64,000 nt of DNA from Synechocystis salina LEGE 00031. Its GTDB lineage: Bacteria; Cyanobacteriota; Cyanobacteriia; Cyanobacteriales; Microcystaceae. A program made the position numbers and the translations under genes. Below the pieces are notes generated by a model. It saw nothing but the letters and a program-made list of their open reading frames with translations. It ran no database searches and had not been told where the DNA came from. Positions 52,890 to 60,649 of this stretch are shown here, piece by piece. Position 1 is the first letter of the stretch. Each line of letters begins with the position of its first letter. Location: positions 1-64,000 of the forward strand of contig NZ_JADEVV010000013.1 of assembly GCF_015207985.1 (NCBI RefSeq), read 5' to 3'.

Positions 52890-53080
52890 TTATGCGCTGG
52901 GAAAATCAACAAATTGTCTAGCAGTACGTCCCGATCGCCCATTGTAGCGAGTTGCCCATTGTAAAGCGCGAAATTCTAAATTTTTCTGCTCCAGAGTGAT
53001 TCCAGCTTGTGCTACTAGACATCGAACAATCGGTAAATAAGTATTCTGATCTGCTGTTTCAAAAAGCGATCGCCTAAAGA
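52890..53080 (-). pseudogene. C-terminal remnant of a DUF815 AAA+ ATPase
   Basis: The minus strand encodes RSLFETADQNTYLPIVRCLV, AQAGITLEQKNLEFRALQWA and TRYNGRSGRTARQFVDF. WAxxxNGRSGRTARQFxxF is the end of DUF815-type ATPases. Nothing of the Walker motifs is seen, and the 5' side runs into repeat R4. It is a fragment whose loss probably accompanied repeat insertion. Confidence 0.65.
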
Positions 53081-53240
53081 TCGGCTTTGCGGCGTGCCAC
53101 CAACCCCTAGTAATTTTTGGGTTATTGTCCATGGGTTCAATAGACGGTGCCGTCAAATATAGACCCCACAGAAAACCGGGCTTTAGCCGGGCGGACTTTG
53201 CTTCTTATCAGTAACTCAACAAATACTTTTGGCGATCGCC
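53066..53240 (+). repeat. Dispersed repeat R4, left flank of the Rpn gene
   Basis: Runs from GCGATCGC (53066) through GGCTTTGCGGCGTGCCACCA, CCCCTAGTAATTTTTGGGTT, then the family core (GACGGTGCCGTCAAATATAG, GGGCTTTAGCCGGGCGGACT) to TTTTGGCGATCGCC, ending 14 bp before the Rpn start. It is an extended version of the family shared with R5. Confidence 0.85.
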
Positions 53241-53254
53241 CGTAAAATTTGAGT

Positions 53255-54025
53255 ATGTTCGATAATCTGTGCAAATTTCTGGCTGAATCATTTTCCGAAG
53301 ACTACGCCGGGTGGTTGTTGGGACGACCAATCCAATTGACCAAGCTCAGTCCGACGGAACTTTCCCTGGAGCCAATTCGGGCTGACTCCTTGATTTTGGA
53401 GCAATCAGAAGACTTGGTGTTGCATCTGGAATTCCAAACGGAGCCTGACCCGACCATGGGTTTTCGGATGCTGGACTATCGGGTGAGGGTATATCGCCGT
53501 TTTCCCCAGAAGACGATGCACCAATTTGTTATCTACTTGAAGCCCAGCAGTAATGACTTGGTTTATCAAGATAGTTTTCAGGTGGGGGAGACTGTGCACC
53601 GTTATCAAGCGATTCGGCTCTGGGAGCAATCATCGGAAGCATTTCTTCAGAGTCCAGGACTATTGCCCCTAGCGGTATTGACGCAAACCTCTGACCCAGC
53701 ATTAAAATTGAGGGAAGTGGCGACTGCACTAGATCAGATTGAGGATAATCGAGTTAAGGCAAATCTCATGGCGGCAACCTCAGTTTTTGGAGGAATTCTG
53801 CTATCCCCTGAGCTTATCAAGACAATTTTAAGGAGTGAAATTATGAAGGAATCCGCTGTCTATCAAGAAATCTTACGGGAAGGGGAACAACGAGGCTTAC
53901 TCAAGGGCAAATTGGAAACCATCCCCCTGCTGAAAAAATTGGGTCTTACAATCACCGAAATTGCCAAGGAGTTAGACATTGAAGTTGAATTGGTTAATCA
54001 GTTTGTCGCTAACCAAAATAATTAA
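53255..54025 (+). CDS. Rpn/PDDEXK-family nuclease (DUF2887-like), intact
   Basis: The start at 53255 (MFDNLCKFLAESFSEDYAGW) gives 256 residues; a TTG two codons earlier also opens the frame. The PD-(D/E)xK-like core is visible as EPIRADSLILEQSEDLVLHL followed by EFQTEPD, with the Asp and E-x-Q expected for the Rpn recombination-promoting nuclease/transposase-31 superfamily. The middle contains REVATALDQIEDNRVKANLM, and the C-terminus ends with LKKLGLTITEIAKELDIEVE. It is flanked by extended copies of the dispersed repeat on both sides. A truncated paralog is at 58797. Confidence 0.85.
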   Translation: MFDNLCKFLAESFSEDYAGWLLGRPIQLTKLSPTELSLEPIRADSLILEQSEDLVLHLEFQTEPDPTMGFRMLDYRVRVYRRFPQKTMHQFVIYLKPSSNDLVYQDSFQVGETVHRYQAIRLWEQSSEAFLQSPGLLPLAVLTQTSDPALKLREVATALDQIEDNRVKANLMAATSVFGGILLSPELIKTILRSEIMKESAVYQEILREGEQRGLLKGKLETIPLLKKLGLTITEIAKELDIEVELVNQFVANQNN

Positions 54026-54070
54026 GAGTTGAAATGGCCATTCGCTGGAATATGGCTTGACTTCTGTTTT

Positions 54071-54260
54071 GGCGATCGCCGAAAGATGCGCTTTGCGGTG
54101 TGCCACTAAACCCTAGTAATTTTTGGGTTATTATCGATGGGTTCAATGCACGGTGCCGTCAAATATAGACCCCACAGAAAACCTGGCTTTAGCCGGGCGG
54201 ACTTTCCTTCCTACTACCCCGACTTTTCAGCGTCGGACAATACTTTTCCTCTGGCGATCG
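54071..54260 (+). repeat. Dispersed repeat R5, right flank of the Rpn gene
   Basis: Starts GGCGATCGCCGAAAGATGCG, then GCTTTGCGGTGTGCCACTAA and CCCTAGTAATTTTTGGGTT, the core (GTTCAATGCACGGTGCCGTC, GGCTTTAGCCGGGCGGACTT) and ends at CTGGCGATCG. It parallels R4 for about 150 bp. The rest of the 54261-54320 gap shows nothing. Confidence 0.85.
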
Positions 54261-54320
54261 ATTAAGACCTAAAGTAGCAGTGGCAGATGTCTCTAATCTG
54301 GGTATAAGTAGTTATCGGTA

Positions 54321-55040
54321 TCAAAAAAATTGTCCGCTTATTGAATTATCTTTTGTAAAAAGCTCTGAAAGTGTAACAAACTTATAACCCCTATTTTTCA
54401 GTATTGGTAATATTTTTATCAAAGTTTTTACAGTTCTCTGTCCCCTTGAATTTCCATCATGTAAAACAATAATAGAACCAGGTCGAATATTAAAAAGAAT
54501 ATAATTTACAGCAAACCAAGACGATTCAATAAGAGTATCATAAGGAAAGACAGATCCTAAAGCTGTTCGATAACCATTCTTTTTTGCTGTCTTGAGCATT
54601 TCTGAGTTGTACCAACCTGAAGCCGGACGAAACCAATGAATCTTATCGAATCTTGAAATTACAGAGTGGGCTTCTAACAGATCAGTTGCAAATTCTTCTG
54701 GAGATAGTTTAATGCTTGGTTTATCTTCAGTCATGTGATTGCCCAATTCATGCCCATCTGTGACCATGGTTTGGATGATTGCTTCATTCGCAAAAACTTG
54801 GTTGCTAATGATAAAAAAAGTTGCTTTTACTTGATTTTCTCTCAAGATATTAAGTAAAATTTGTGTTGTATCGCTATGAGGTGAATCATCAATTGTCAGT
54901 GCAATCAAATTATCATGGATTTTTGCAAAATAAACAACTCCGGGAATAAGTAATTCAATTATTGCGAGTATCCAGTGAGGCTGAAAAAACAAGATTGATA
55001 TGAAACCTGCAAAAATAATTAATAATAACCAATAGAGCAT
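54321..55040 (-). CDS. Polysaccharide deacetylase (NodB-type), membrane-anchored
   Basis: A 239-residue carbohydrate esterase family 4 protein. An N-terminal hydrophobic segment (MLYWLLLIIFAGFISILFFQ) anchors it. The catalytic motifs are ALTIDDSPHSDTTQILLNIL (general-base Asp), HELGNHMTEDKPSIKLSPEE (metal-binding His pair region), WFRPASGWYNSEML and SIIVLHDGNSRG. It would remove acetyl groups from a cell-surface glycan such as N-acetylglucosamine polymer. A/T-rich compared with neighbours, which may point to transfer. No linked glycan genes. Confidence 0.88.
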   Translation of the reverse strand: MLYWLLLIIFAGFISILFFQPHWILAIIELLIPGVVYFAKIHDNLIALTIDDSPHSDTTQILLNILRENQVKATFFIISNQVFANEAIIQTMVTDGHELGNHMTEDKPSIKLSPEEFATDLLEAHSVISRFDKIHWFRPASGWYNSEMLKTAKKNGYRTALGSVFPYDTLIESSWFAVNYILFNIRPGSIIVLHDGNSRGQRTVKTLIKILPILKNRGYKFVTLSELFTKDNSISGQFF

Positions 55041-55239
55041 CTAATTACCTAACCGTAAGAGAAAAGTTTAAATATTGGCGATCGCCTGGGTTTCTATTAT
55101 TTTTTTCAGAGCCAACGAGTTCCCATTTCCGTCATAGCTCAGAAAATCATGTAAACCACTGATAACCTTAAACCCATTCTAAAAACTTCCAAAGTCTTGC
55201 TCCAAAAGGATTATCCTGAAAATAAAGAATAAAAATATT

Positions 55240-55653
55240 ATGTTGCAGATAACCAAAAGCCTCAGTATTGCCCTAACCGAAATCGAAATGACCGCTATTC
55301 GCTCCCAGGGAGCAGGTGGTCAAAATGTGAATAAAGTGGCATCCGCCATTCACCTCCGCTTCGATATTGGGGCATCCTCTCTACCCGATGCCTATAAAAA
55401 ACGGCTATTAAACCTCAATGATCGGCGCATCACTAAAGATGGCATCGTAATTATTAAAGCCCAGTCTCATCGTACCCAAGAGCAGAATCGAGAGGAAGCC
55501 TTACAACGACTCCAATGGCTAATCAGTAGCGTTATAACTTTACCCAAGCCCCGTAGGCCCACAAAACCGACCTACAGTTCCCAACGAAAGCGTCTGGATG
55601 CTAAAACCAAACGCAGTGCAGTTAAGGCCCTGAGAAAATCAATTGATGAGTAG
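55240..55653 (+). CDS. arfB: Ribosome-rescue peptidyl-tRNA hydrolase ArfB
   Basis: A 137-residue release-factor-like protein. RSQGAGGQNVNKVASAIHLR contains the catalytic GGQ. The basic C-terminal tail (KPRRPTKPTYSSQRKRLDAK, TKRSAVKALRKSI) is the part that enters the empty mRNA channel of stalled ribosomes. Family length is 135-145 residues. It releases the nascent chain from non-stop ribosomes. A dispersed repeat copy (R6) starts about 10 bp after its stop. Confidence 0.93.
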   Translation: MLQITKSLSIALTEIEMTAIRSQGAGGQNVNKVASAIHLRFDIGASSLPDAYKKRLLNLNDRRITKDGIVIIKAQSHRTQEQNREEALQRLQWLISSVITLPKPRRPTKPTYSSQRKRLDAKTKRSAVKALRKSIDE

Positions 55654-55661
55654 CTTTCATT

Positions 55662-55797
55662 AGGCGATCGCCTACAAAATCCTCAATGCACGGTGGTAGT
55701 CCATGGTGCCATCAAATTTAGACCCCACAGCAAGCCGGGCTTTAGCCGGGCAGACTCCGGTTCTCATTAGTGACCTAAAGATATTTTGGCGATCGTT
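55662..55797 (+). repeat. Dispersed repeat R6, downstream of arfB
   Basis: GGCGATCGCC, CCTCAATGCACGGTGGTAGT, CCATGGTGCCATCAAATTTA, CCCCACAGCAAGCCGGGCTT, TAGCCGGGCAGACT, CATTAGTGACC and TTTTGGCGATCG. The HIP1 at the right end lacks the last C. The remaining 55798-56023 stretch shows no gene; its TAGGGGTCAGTCCATAGAG block is echoed at 57787. Confidence 0.88.
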
Positions 55798-56023
55798 ATT
55801 TCCCCAGCCTATAGGGGTCAGTCCATAGAGGGGTTTGAGTAGTAATGGAACCAAAATGCACACTAAGCCTGAAACCCTCCAGGGGATTTATTAGTTGAAT
55901 TATCCTCCCAGAAATGGCTACGGACTTTTATTGGCTAAAGGATGCCCCTGGTAAACATTTTTCCCTGCAATTCCCCCAAAGCTGAGTACAGTAAGAAATA
56001 AGTCCCTACCCTAGAGGTAAACA

Positions 56024-57685
56024 ATGGACACAACAATGACAGTAGGTTTCTATCTCGGCGATCGCCTGCGGGCCTTTAATGTCGGTCATATCTTTGGGGT
56101 GCCGGGGGATTATGTGCTGGGGCTGATGGATGAATTGATTAATAGTCCTGTGGAATTAGTCTGCACCTGTAATGAGTTGAATGCGGGTTATGCGGCAGAT
56201 GCCTATGGCCGGATGCGGGGCATGGGGGCAGTGTGTGTAACCTATGGCGTCGGGGCGTTTAGTTTGATCAATGCCGTAGTGGGAGCCTACGCTGAACGGG
56301 TGCCGTTGGTGGTGATTAGTGGTGCTCCGAGTCGGGCCAATCGTCGCTCCCATCTGATGTTGCACCATACGACGGGGGATTTGAATTTACAATACAAAAT
56401 TCTAGAGAAAGCCACGGTGATGGCAGTGGTAATCAATGATGTGAACCAAGCCACCCAACAAATCGATCAAGCCCTGGCGGCCTGTGCCCATTATCGTCGT
56501 CCCGTTTACATTGAAATTCCCACGGATATTGCCCAGCAACCCTGTCCAGTTTCTGCTGCTCCCCCAGCGTTTGCTGAAACATTAACTGATGTCGATGCCT
56601 GCGCTGAAGCCGTTCAAGAGGCGATCGCCCTGTTAAGTCAGGCTAAGTCCCCTGTGATTTTAGCCGGGGTGGAATTTCATCGTTTTGACCTCGAAGATAA
56701 ATTATTAAAACTCCTAGAAATTATGGGTTTTCCCATCGCTACTACGTTATTGGGTAAATCCTGTATTGCCGAAACCCATTCCCAATTTATCGGCACCTAT
56801 GTTGGCGCTCTGAGTCGTCAAGCCGTCCATGAAACCGTAGAAAAAGCAGATTGTGTGCTTTGTTTAGGGGCGATTATGTCCGACATGAATTTAGGGGTTT
56901 ACACCGCCAAACTTGAAGAACAACGGTTAATTAATGCCAATTCTGAAAAGGTCAAAATTAAACATCACTATTATCAACCAGTTTATTTAGGGGATTTTTT
57001 GGACGAACTTTGTCAACAGTGGCATAATTCCCCTCGCCAGAATTTAGACATTATCCCTGCCGCTTCTTTATTGTCAGAACCCCTCACTCCCACTGCCGAG
57101 CAAAAATTAACTAATGCCTATTTTTACAAACGACTCAATCATTTTTTAACGGAGATGACAGATCCCCAATTAGTCATTTCTGATACGGGGGATGCCATTG
57201 TGGCTACGATGGATTTGATCATGCCCCAGGCCGCCGAATTTATTGGCCAAGCCTTCTACCTTTCCATTGGCTATTCCATTCCCGCTTGTTTAGGGGCCAG
57301 CTTGGCCGCCACGGAGCGACGGGTGATCGCCATTGTGGGGGACGGAGCCTTCCAGATGACGGTCCAGGAATTATCCACCATTATTCGCCACCGGTTACAC
57401 CCGATTATTTTTCTGATGAATAACGATGGCTACACCATTGAACGAGTCATTCAAGACAATGTTTACAACGACCTACAACCGTGGAAATATCATCAATTAC
57501 CCCAGGTGTTTGGCGACTGTTGGAGTTGTGAAGTCCGCACGGAAACTGAGTTGGAAACAGCCCTAGAAAAAGCCTGTCACCATCTCTCTTCCCCAACCTT
57601 TATTGAAGTGCATCTAGATCGCTTTGATTGTTCCCAGGGGTTAAAACGATTAGGGGCGGCTTTGAAATCCATGAATAGTCATTAA
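56024..57685 (+). CDS. Thiamine-diphosphate 2-oxo-acid decarboxylase (PDC/IpdC-like)
   Basis: A 553-residue enzyme of the pyruvate/indolepyruvate decarboxylase family. GDRLRAFNVGHIFGVPGDYV and CNELNAGYAADAYGRMRG (with the catalytic Glu) form the pyrimidine-binding domain. SGAPSRANRRSHLMLHHTTG has the HH pair of decarboxylases rather than synthases. The TPP motif is VGDGAFQMTVQELSTIIRHR...NN. It would convert a 2-oxo acid to an aldehyde and CO2. The preferred acid is not clear from sequence. It is a single gene with a ribosome site GAGGTAAAC. Confidence 0.9.
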   Translation: MDTTMTVGFYLGDRLRAFNVGHIFGVPGDYVLGLMDELINSPVELVCTCNELNAGYAADAYGRMRGMGAVCVTYGVGAFSLINAVVGAYAERVPLVVISGAPSRANRRSHLMLHHTTGDLNLQYKILEKATVMAVVINDVNQATQQIDQALAACAHYRRPVYIEIPTDIAQQPCPVSAAPPAFAETLTDVDACAEAVQEAIALLSQAKSPVILAGVEFHRFDLEDKLLKLLEIMGFPIATTLLGKSCIAETHSQFIGTYVGALSRQAVHETVEKADCVLCLGAIMSDMNLGVYTAKLEEQRLINANSEKVKIKHHYYQPVYLGDFLDELCQQWHNSPRQNLDIIPAASLLSEPLTPTAEQKLTNAYFYKRLNHFLTEMTDPQLVISDTGDAIVATMDLIMPQAAEFIGQAFYLSIGYSIPACLGASLAATERRVIAIVGDGAFQMTVQELSTIIRHRLHPIIFLMNNDGYTIERVIQDNVYNDLQPWKYHQLPQVFGDCWSCEVRTETELETALEKACHHLSSPTFIEVHLDRFDCSQGLKRLGAALKSMNSH

Positions 57686-58072
57686 AACAGAATAATTAGT
57701 AATAATTCTAATTCCTTGAGAGGCGGTTTCGGCACAAGCCCCTTAGCCACCGCTAATCTTGGCTTTGTAACCCTGTTTGAGCAAATAGGGGTCACGCCAT
57801 AGAGCGGAAAATATTGCACCCCAAGCAATTTTGACAAGCCTCAAACCCTTATTGCAAGTAAATGCTCTCGCAATGCTGCTTGAATTCGTTTAATCTCATT
57901 CATAACGGGGATGATGCTTTGGTTTTGGTTATTCCTAGCTCACCTTCTTTTTACCACATTTGTCAAATCCTTGCTGGATATAGGTCTTCGCCTCTACCAC
58001 CCTTTTTTTGTCCCCGTACTTTGATCCCACATAAGCTCAAAATTTTGATTGAGTCGTCTCTTTTTTGCTACT
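57686..58072. other. Gene-free spacer with a weak repeat
   Basis: No supported gene. The block TAGGGGTCACGCCATAGAGCG near 57787 resembles TAGGGGTCAGTCCATAGAGG near 55813, both followed by a pyrimidine- and A-rich stretch and CCTCAAACCC or CCTGAAACCC. A 78-codon open frame at 57862 has low-complexity, non-protein-like composition. Confidence 0.4.
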
Positions 58073-58771
58073 ATGAATTCTCAATTTTTCGATCCTGAAA
58101 CTCTGCTTAATGATCTTCTTGTTGCTCTACAAAAAACGCCCGATACCCTACGGGAGCAAATTGAACAGGGCACAGAACAGCTAGGAGCTTTTGTCGCTCC
58201 GATCGCCGAACATCCTCTAATGCAATTCAGTACCAAAATGCCTGGACTCCAGTGGCTTTTGGCAGCTTTAGGTCAGGTAAATAACGAAAAGGTTGAACGA
58301 GAGGTGATGGCCTTGCGTGGTCAATATCCCCTGGAAACCCAAGCTCAGTTAGCCCAGCGGGTGATTGTGGAAACCGCTATCAAAGCCGGAGGCATTGGCT
58401 TAATGACCAATTTTATTCCCCCCTTGGCCTTGACCCTTTTAATGGCGGATTTGACTGCAACAACGGCGTTACAGGCAGAAATGATTTATCGTATTGCTGC
58501 CATTTATGGGTTTTCGGTTCATGAACCCAGCCGACGTGGAGAAGTATTAGCCCTTTTTTTTCTGGCATCCGGTAGCGCCAATCTGATCAAATCAGGACTG
58601 AGTCTGTTTGAGTTGATTCCAATTTTGGGGGTGGTGATTGGCATCACCAGTAACGCGAGCCTAATTTATAGCATTGGCCATGGTGCTTGTTATTTTTACG
58701 AAACCAAAAAACGGCGATCGCCTACAACATCCTCAATGCACGGTGGTAATCCACGGTGCCATCAAATATAG
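58073..58771 (+). CDS. EcsC-family protein whose C-terminus is supplied by a repeat
   Basis: The start at 58073 (MNSQFFDPETLLNDLLVALQ) gives 232 residues. The EcsC-like region has VETAIKAGGIGLMTNFIPPL, LMADLTATTALQAEMIYRIA and AIYGFSVHEPSRRGEVLALF, then SLIYSIGHGACYFYETKK. The last 20 codons (RRSPTTSSMHGGNPRCHQI) and the stop are encoded inside the dispersed repeat R7 that begins at 58713, so the natural C-terminus has been replaced. EcsC family function is unclear, but members are membrane-associated. Confidence 0.8.
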   Translation: MNSQFFDPETLLNDLLVALQKTPDTLREQIEQGTEQLGAFVAPIAEHPLMQFSTKMPGLQWLLAALGQVNNEKVEREVMALRGQYPLETQAQLAQRVIVETAIKAGGIGLMTNFIPPLALTLLMADLTATTALQAEMIYRIAAIYGFSVHEPSRRGEVLALFFLASGSANLIKSGLSLFELIPILGVVIGITSNASLIYSIGHGACYFYETKKRRSPTTSSMHGGNPRCHQI

Positions 58772-58797
58772 ACCCCACAGAAAGACGGGCTTTAAAC
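58713..58797 (+). repeat. Dispersed repeat R7, truncated and fused to Rpn copy
   Basis: GGCGATCGCC, CCTCAATGCACGGTGGTAAT, CCACGGTGCCATCAAATATA, CCCCACAGAAAGACGGGCTT, TAAACG, then it passes directly into the Rpn sequence at GTAGTAATAATGACTTAG. The right half of the repeat is missing. Confidence 0.9.
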
Positions 58798-59315
58798 GTA
58801 GTAATAATGACTTAGTTTATCAGGACAGTTTTCAGGTGGGGGAGACTGTCCATCGTTATCAAGTGATTCGGCTCTGGGAACAACCATCGGAAACATTTCT
58901 CCAAAGTCCAGGGTTATTGCCCCTAGCAGTATTGACGCAGACCTCTGACCCGGCATTAAAATTGAGGGAAGTGGCGACTGCACTAGATCAGATTGAGGAT
59001 AATCGAGTTAAGGCAAATCTCATGGCGGCAACCTCAATTTTTGGAGGAATTCTGCTGGCCCCTGAGCTTATCAAGACAATTTTAAGGAGTGAAATTATGA
59101 AGGAATCCGCTGTCTATCAAGAAATTTTAGAGGAAGGTAAAATTGCCGGGAAACTGGAGGGTAGGCTGGAGGGAAAACTAGAAGGTAGGCTGGAGGCGAA
59201 ACTAGAAACCATACCCTTGCTGAAAAAATTAGGTCTTACGATCGCCGAAATTGCTAAGGAGTTAGACATTGATGTCGCCTTAGTCAATCAGTTTGTTGCT
59301 AACCAAGATAATTAA
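58797..59315 (+). pseudogene. Truncated second Rpn-family gene
   Basis: From 58797 the frame matches the intact Rpn protein from its SNDLVYQDSFQVGETVHRYQ block to the end, with high identity (LLPLAVLTQTSDPALKLREV, ALDQIEDNRVKANLMAATSI). The N-terminal half with the nuclease core is absent and replaced by repeat R7. Near 59140-59205 it gains GKLEGRLEGKLEGRLEAKLE, a short internal tandem repeat not in the other copy. The downstream spacer also matches, up to about 59410. Confidence 0.88.
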
Positions 59316-59360
59316 GGGTTGAAATGGTCGTTGCCCGGAATATGGCTTGACTGATCTTTT

Positions 59361-59415
59361 GGCGATCTCGCAGAGATCTGCTATGCGGTGTGCCATTAAA
59401 CCCCTGGCAAAGTCT
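59361..59415. repeat. Palindrome and CCCCT motif after truncated Rpn
   Basis: GATCTCGCAGAGATC (59364-59378) then GCTATGCGGTGTGCCATTAA ACCCCTGG. The same place after the intact Rpn gene has HIP1 and GCTTTGCGGTGTGCCACTAA. Nothing further is supported to 59489. Confidence 0.6.
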
Positions 59416-59489
59416 GCTGACATTTGGGGAATGTCATTTTTATCTTGAGAGACACTACGTTAGTTTTTTCTCCTTAGAGCAAAACAAAC

Positions 59490-59942
59490 CTAAATTTTGA
59501 CTACCTTTACAGAACCTTTTGGACGCCCACCCTTTTGGCCATTTTCACGGGATGATTTCCGTTTAGCTTCAGAAGTCTGTTTTCCCCCTTGACGGCCAAT
59601 CTCCGCCATCCAAGCCTTCGTGCCGAAAATTCCTTGAACTAAGCTGAGAATACTAAAATCTGCGTCTAGACTTGGCCAGTGCACACTTAACCCCGCCCGA
59701 TCCAACCAAACATTATTTAATTGCTCCACTGTTGCCCCCTGCAAACCCTGAATCAAATCTGGTGGTACGGCAAACTGTGAACCATTAGCGAAATAAAAGA
59801 CAATTAAATTCCGTTGATGGTCATATTCAACCTGGCGGGCACAGGGGCCGGCATTTTCCTCGGCGATCGCCGTTTCTTTTGCCTGGGCTATTTGGTCAGC
59901 AATGGCTTCCTCGTTAAAATCTATTGTCCAATTACGTGCCAT
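59490..59942 (-). CDS. DUF2442 protein with basic C-terminal tail
   Basis: A 150-residue protein. VEYDHQRNLIVFYFANGSQF and AVPPDLIQGLQGATVEQLNN, followed by LSVHWPSLDADFSILSLVQG, form a DUF2442 domain. The C-terminal tail (GRQGGKQTSEAKRKSSRENG, QKGGRPKGSVKVVKI) is basic and Gly-rich. It overlaps the upstream DUF4160 gene by 11 bp, a pairing often seen and suspected to be a toxin-antitoxin-like module; this role is inference. Confidence 0.85.
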   Translation of the reverse strand: MARNWTIDFNEEAIADQIAQAKETAIAEENAGPCARQVEYDHQRNLIVFYFANGSQFAVPPDLIQGLQGATVEQLNNVWLDRAGLSVHWPSLDADFSILSLVQGIFGTKAWMAEIGRQGGKQTSEAKRKSSRENGQKGGRPKGSVKVVKI

Positions 59943-60204
59943 GAATACGGTTCCACTCCTGCAAAAATAATTCTTGGTGTTCAGCCACTAGCTTTAATGC
60001 TCTGATAGCATCCCGATTACTGATACTGGGGTCAACGGTCACTAACGAGGGAGCTTGATCCTCTGAACCGAGATTGATCTTAATGCCCGGTTGATTGCGG
60101 GAACTTTTCCGACCCAGAAAGACGTGAACATGGGCAGGGACATGGTCGTTGGTATAAATGAAAGCCGTCAGGCCATGCCTAGGGTCTTCAAAGATTTTAG
60201 GCAT
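59932..60204 (-). CDS. DUF4160 protein
   Basis: A 90-residue protein. MPKIFEDPRHGLTAFIYTND HVPAHVHVF is the DUF4160 signature (H-x-P-x-H-V-H). The C-terminus AIRALKLVAEHQELFLQEWN is a helix. It is translationally coupled to the DUF2442 gene. The His cluster may bind metal. Family function is not established. Confidence 0.85.
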   Translation of the reverse strand: MPKIFEDPRHGLTAFIYTNDHVPAHVHVFLGRKSSRNQPGIKINLGSEDQAPSLVTVDPSISNRDAIRALKLVAEHQELFLQEWNRIHGT

Positions 60205-60351
60205 AATTCATTGATGGATAAACCCAGAATAACCTAAGGCGTTAGGTTTATTCAATCCCTCTCACTACCACTGGTTAGAGCATTTACACTATCTTCCCTA
60301 AGGCGATCGCCATTAAACCCCTATTAATTTTTGTTGTAGCAAGGAACCATT

Positions 60352-60530
60352 AAAAAAGGGAGGCCGAAGCCCCCCAGAGAAAACAAAACTAGGTAAGAAC
60401 CTGGACTGACACGGCCCAACCAGACAGACCAGCGCCGGAGAAAGAACCGAACGAACCGAACCGACAAAAAAAGCAGACATGGGCAAAACCCCCAAAAAAC
60501 AACGGGGTCATTCCAGCAATGACAATGACT
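60352..60530 (-). ncRNA. Candidate small RNA with UUCG-loop terminator
   Basis: On the minus strand GGGGGGC-TTCG-GCCTCCC is followed by TTTTTT (60375-60352), a classic intrinsic terminator. Upstream there is no convincing coding frame; the region has GGTTCGGTTCGTTCGGTTC and other stem-forming blocks. No adjacent minus-strand gene ends here, so the terminator probably closes an independent short transcript of about 100-180 nt. The 5' end is a guess. Confidence 0.5.
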
Positions 60531-60649
60531 CAACCTTACCGTTGATAGTTTGATTTGAAACGAAAATTAAGCGTCACTACTAATAATTAGGGCTACCATT
60601 AGATAATACAAAAATCCCCCAAAAAGGACAACCTCTGAGGACTCTCATC

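Noticed and set aside
57862-58098. 78-codon open frame ahead of the EcsC gene
   Set aside because: Composition is unlike protein-coding DNA, no ribosome site, and it overlaps the EcsC start in another frame.
60313-60533. Two overlapping 60-69 codon minus-strand frames
   Set aside because: They cover the candidate small RNA and its terminator, have biased composition and no homology that I recognise.
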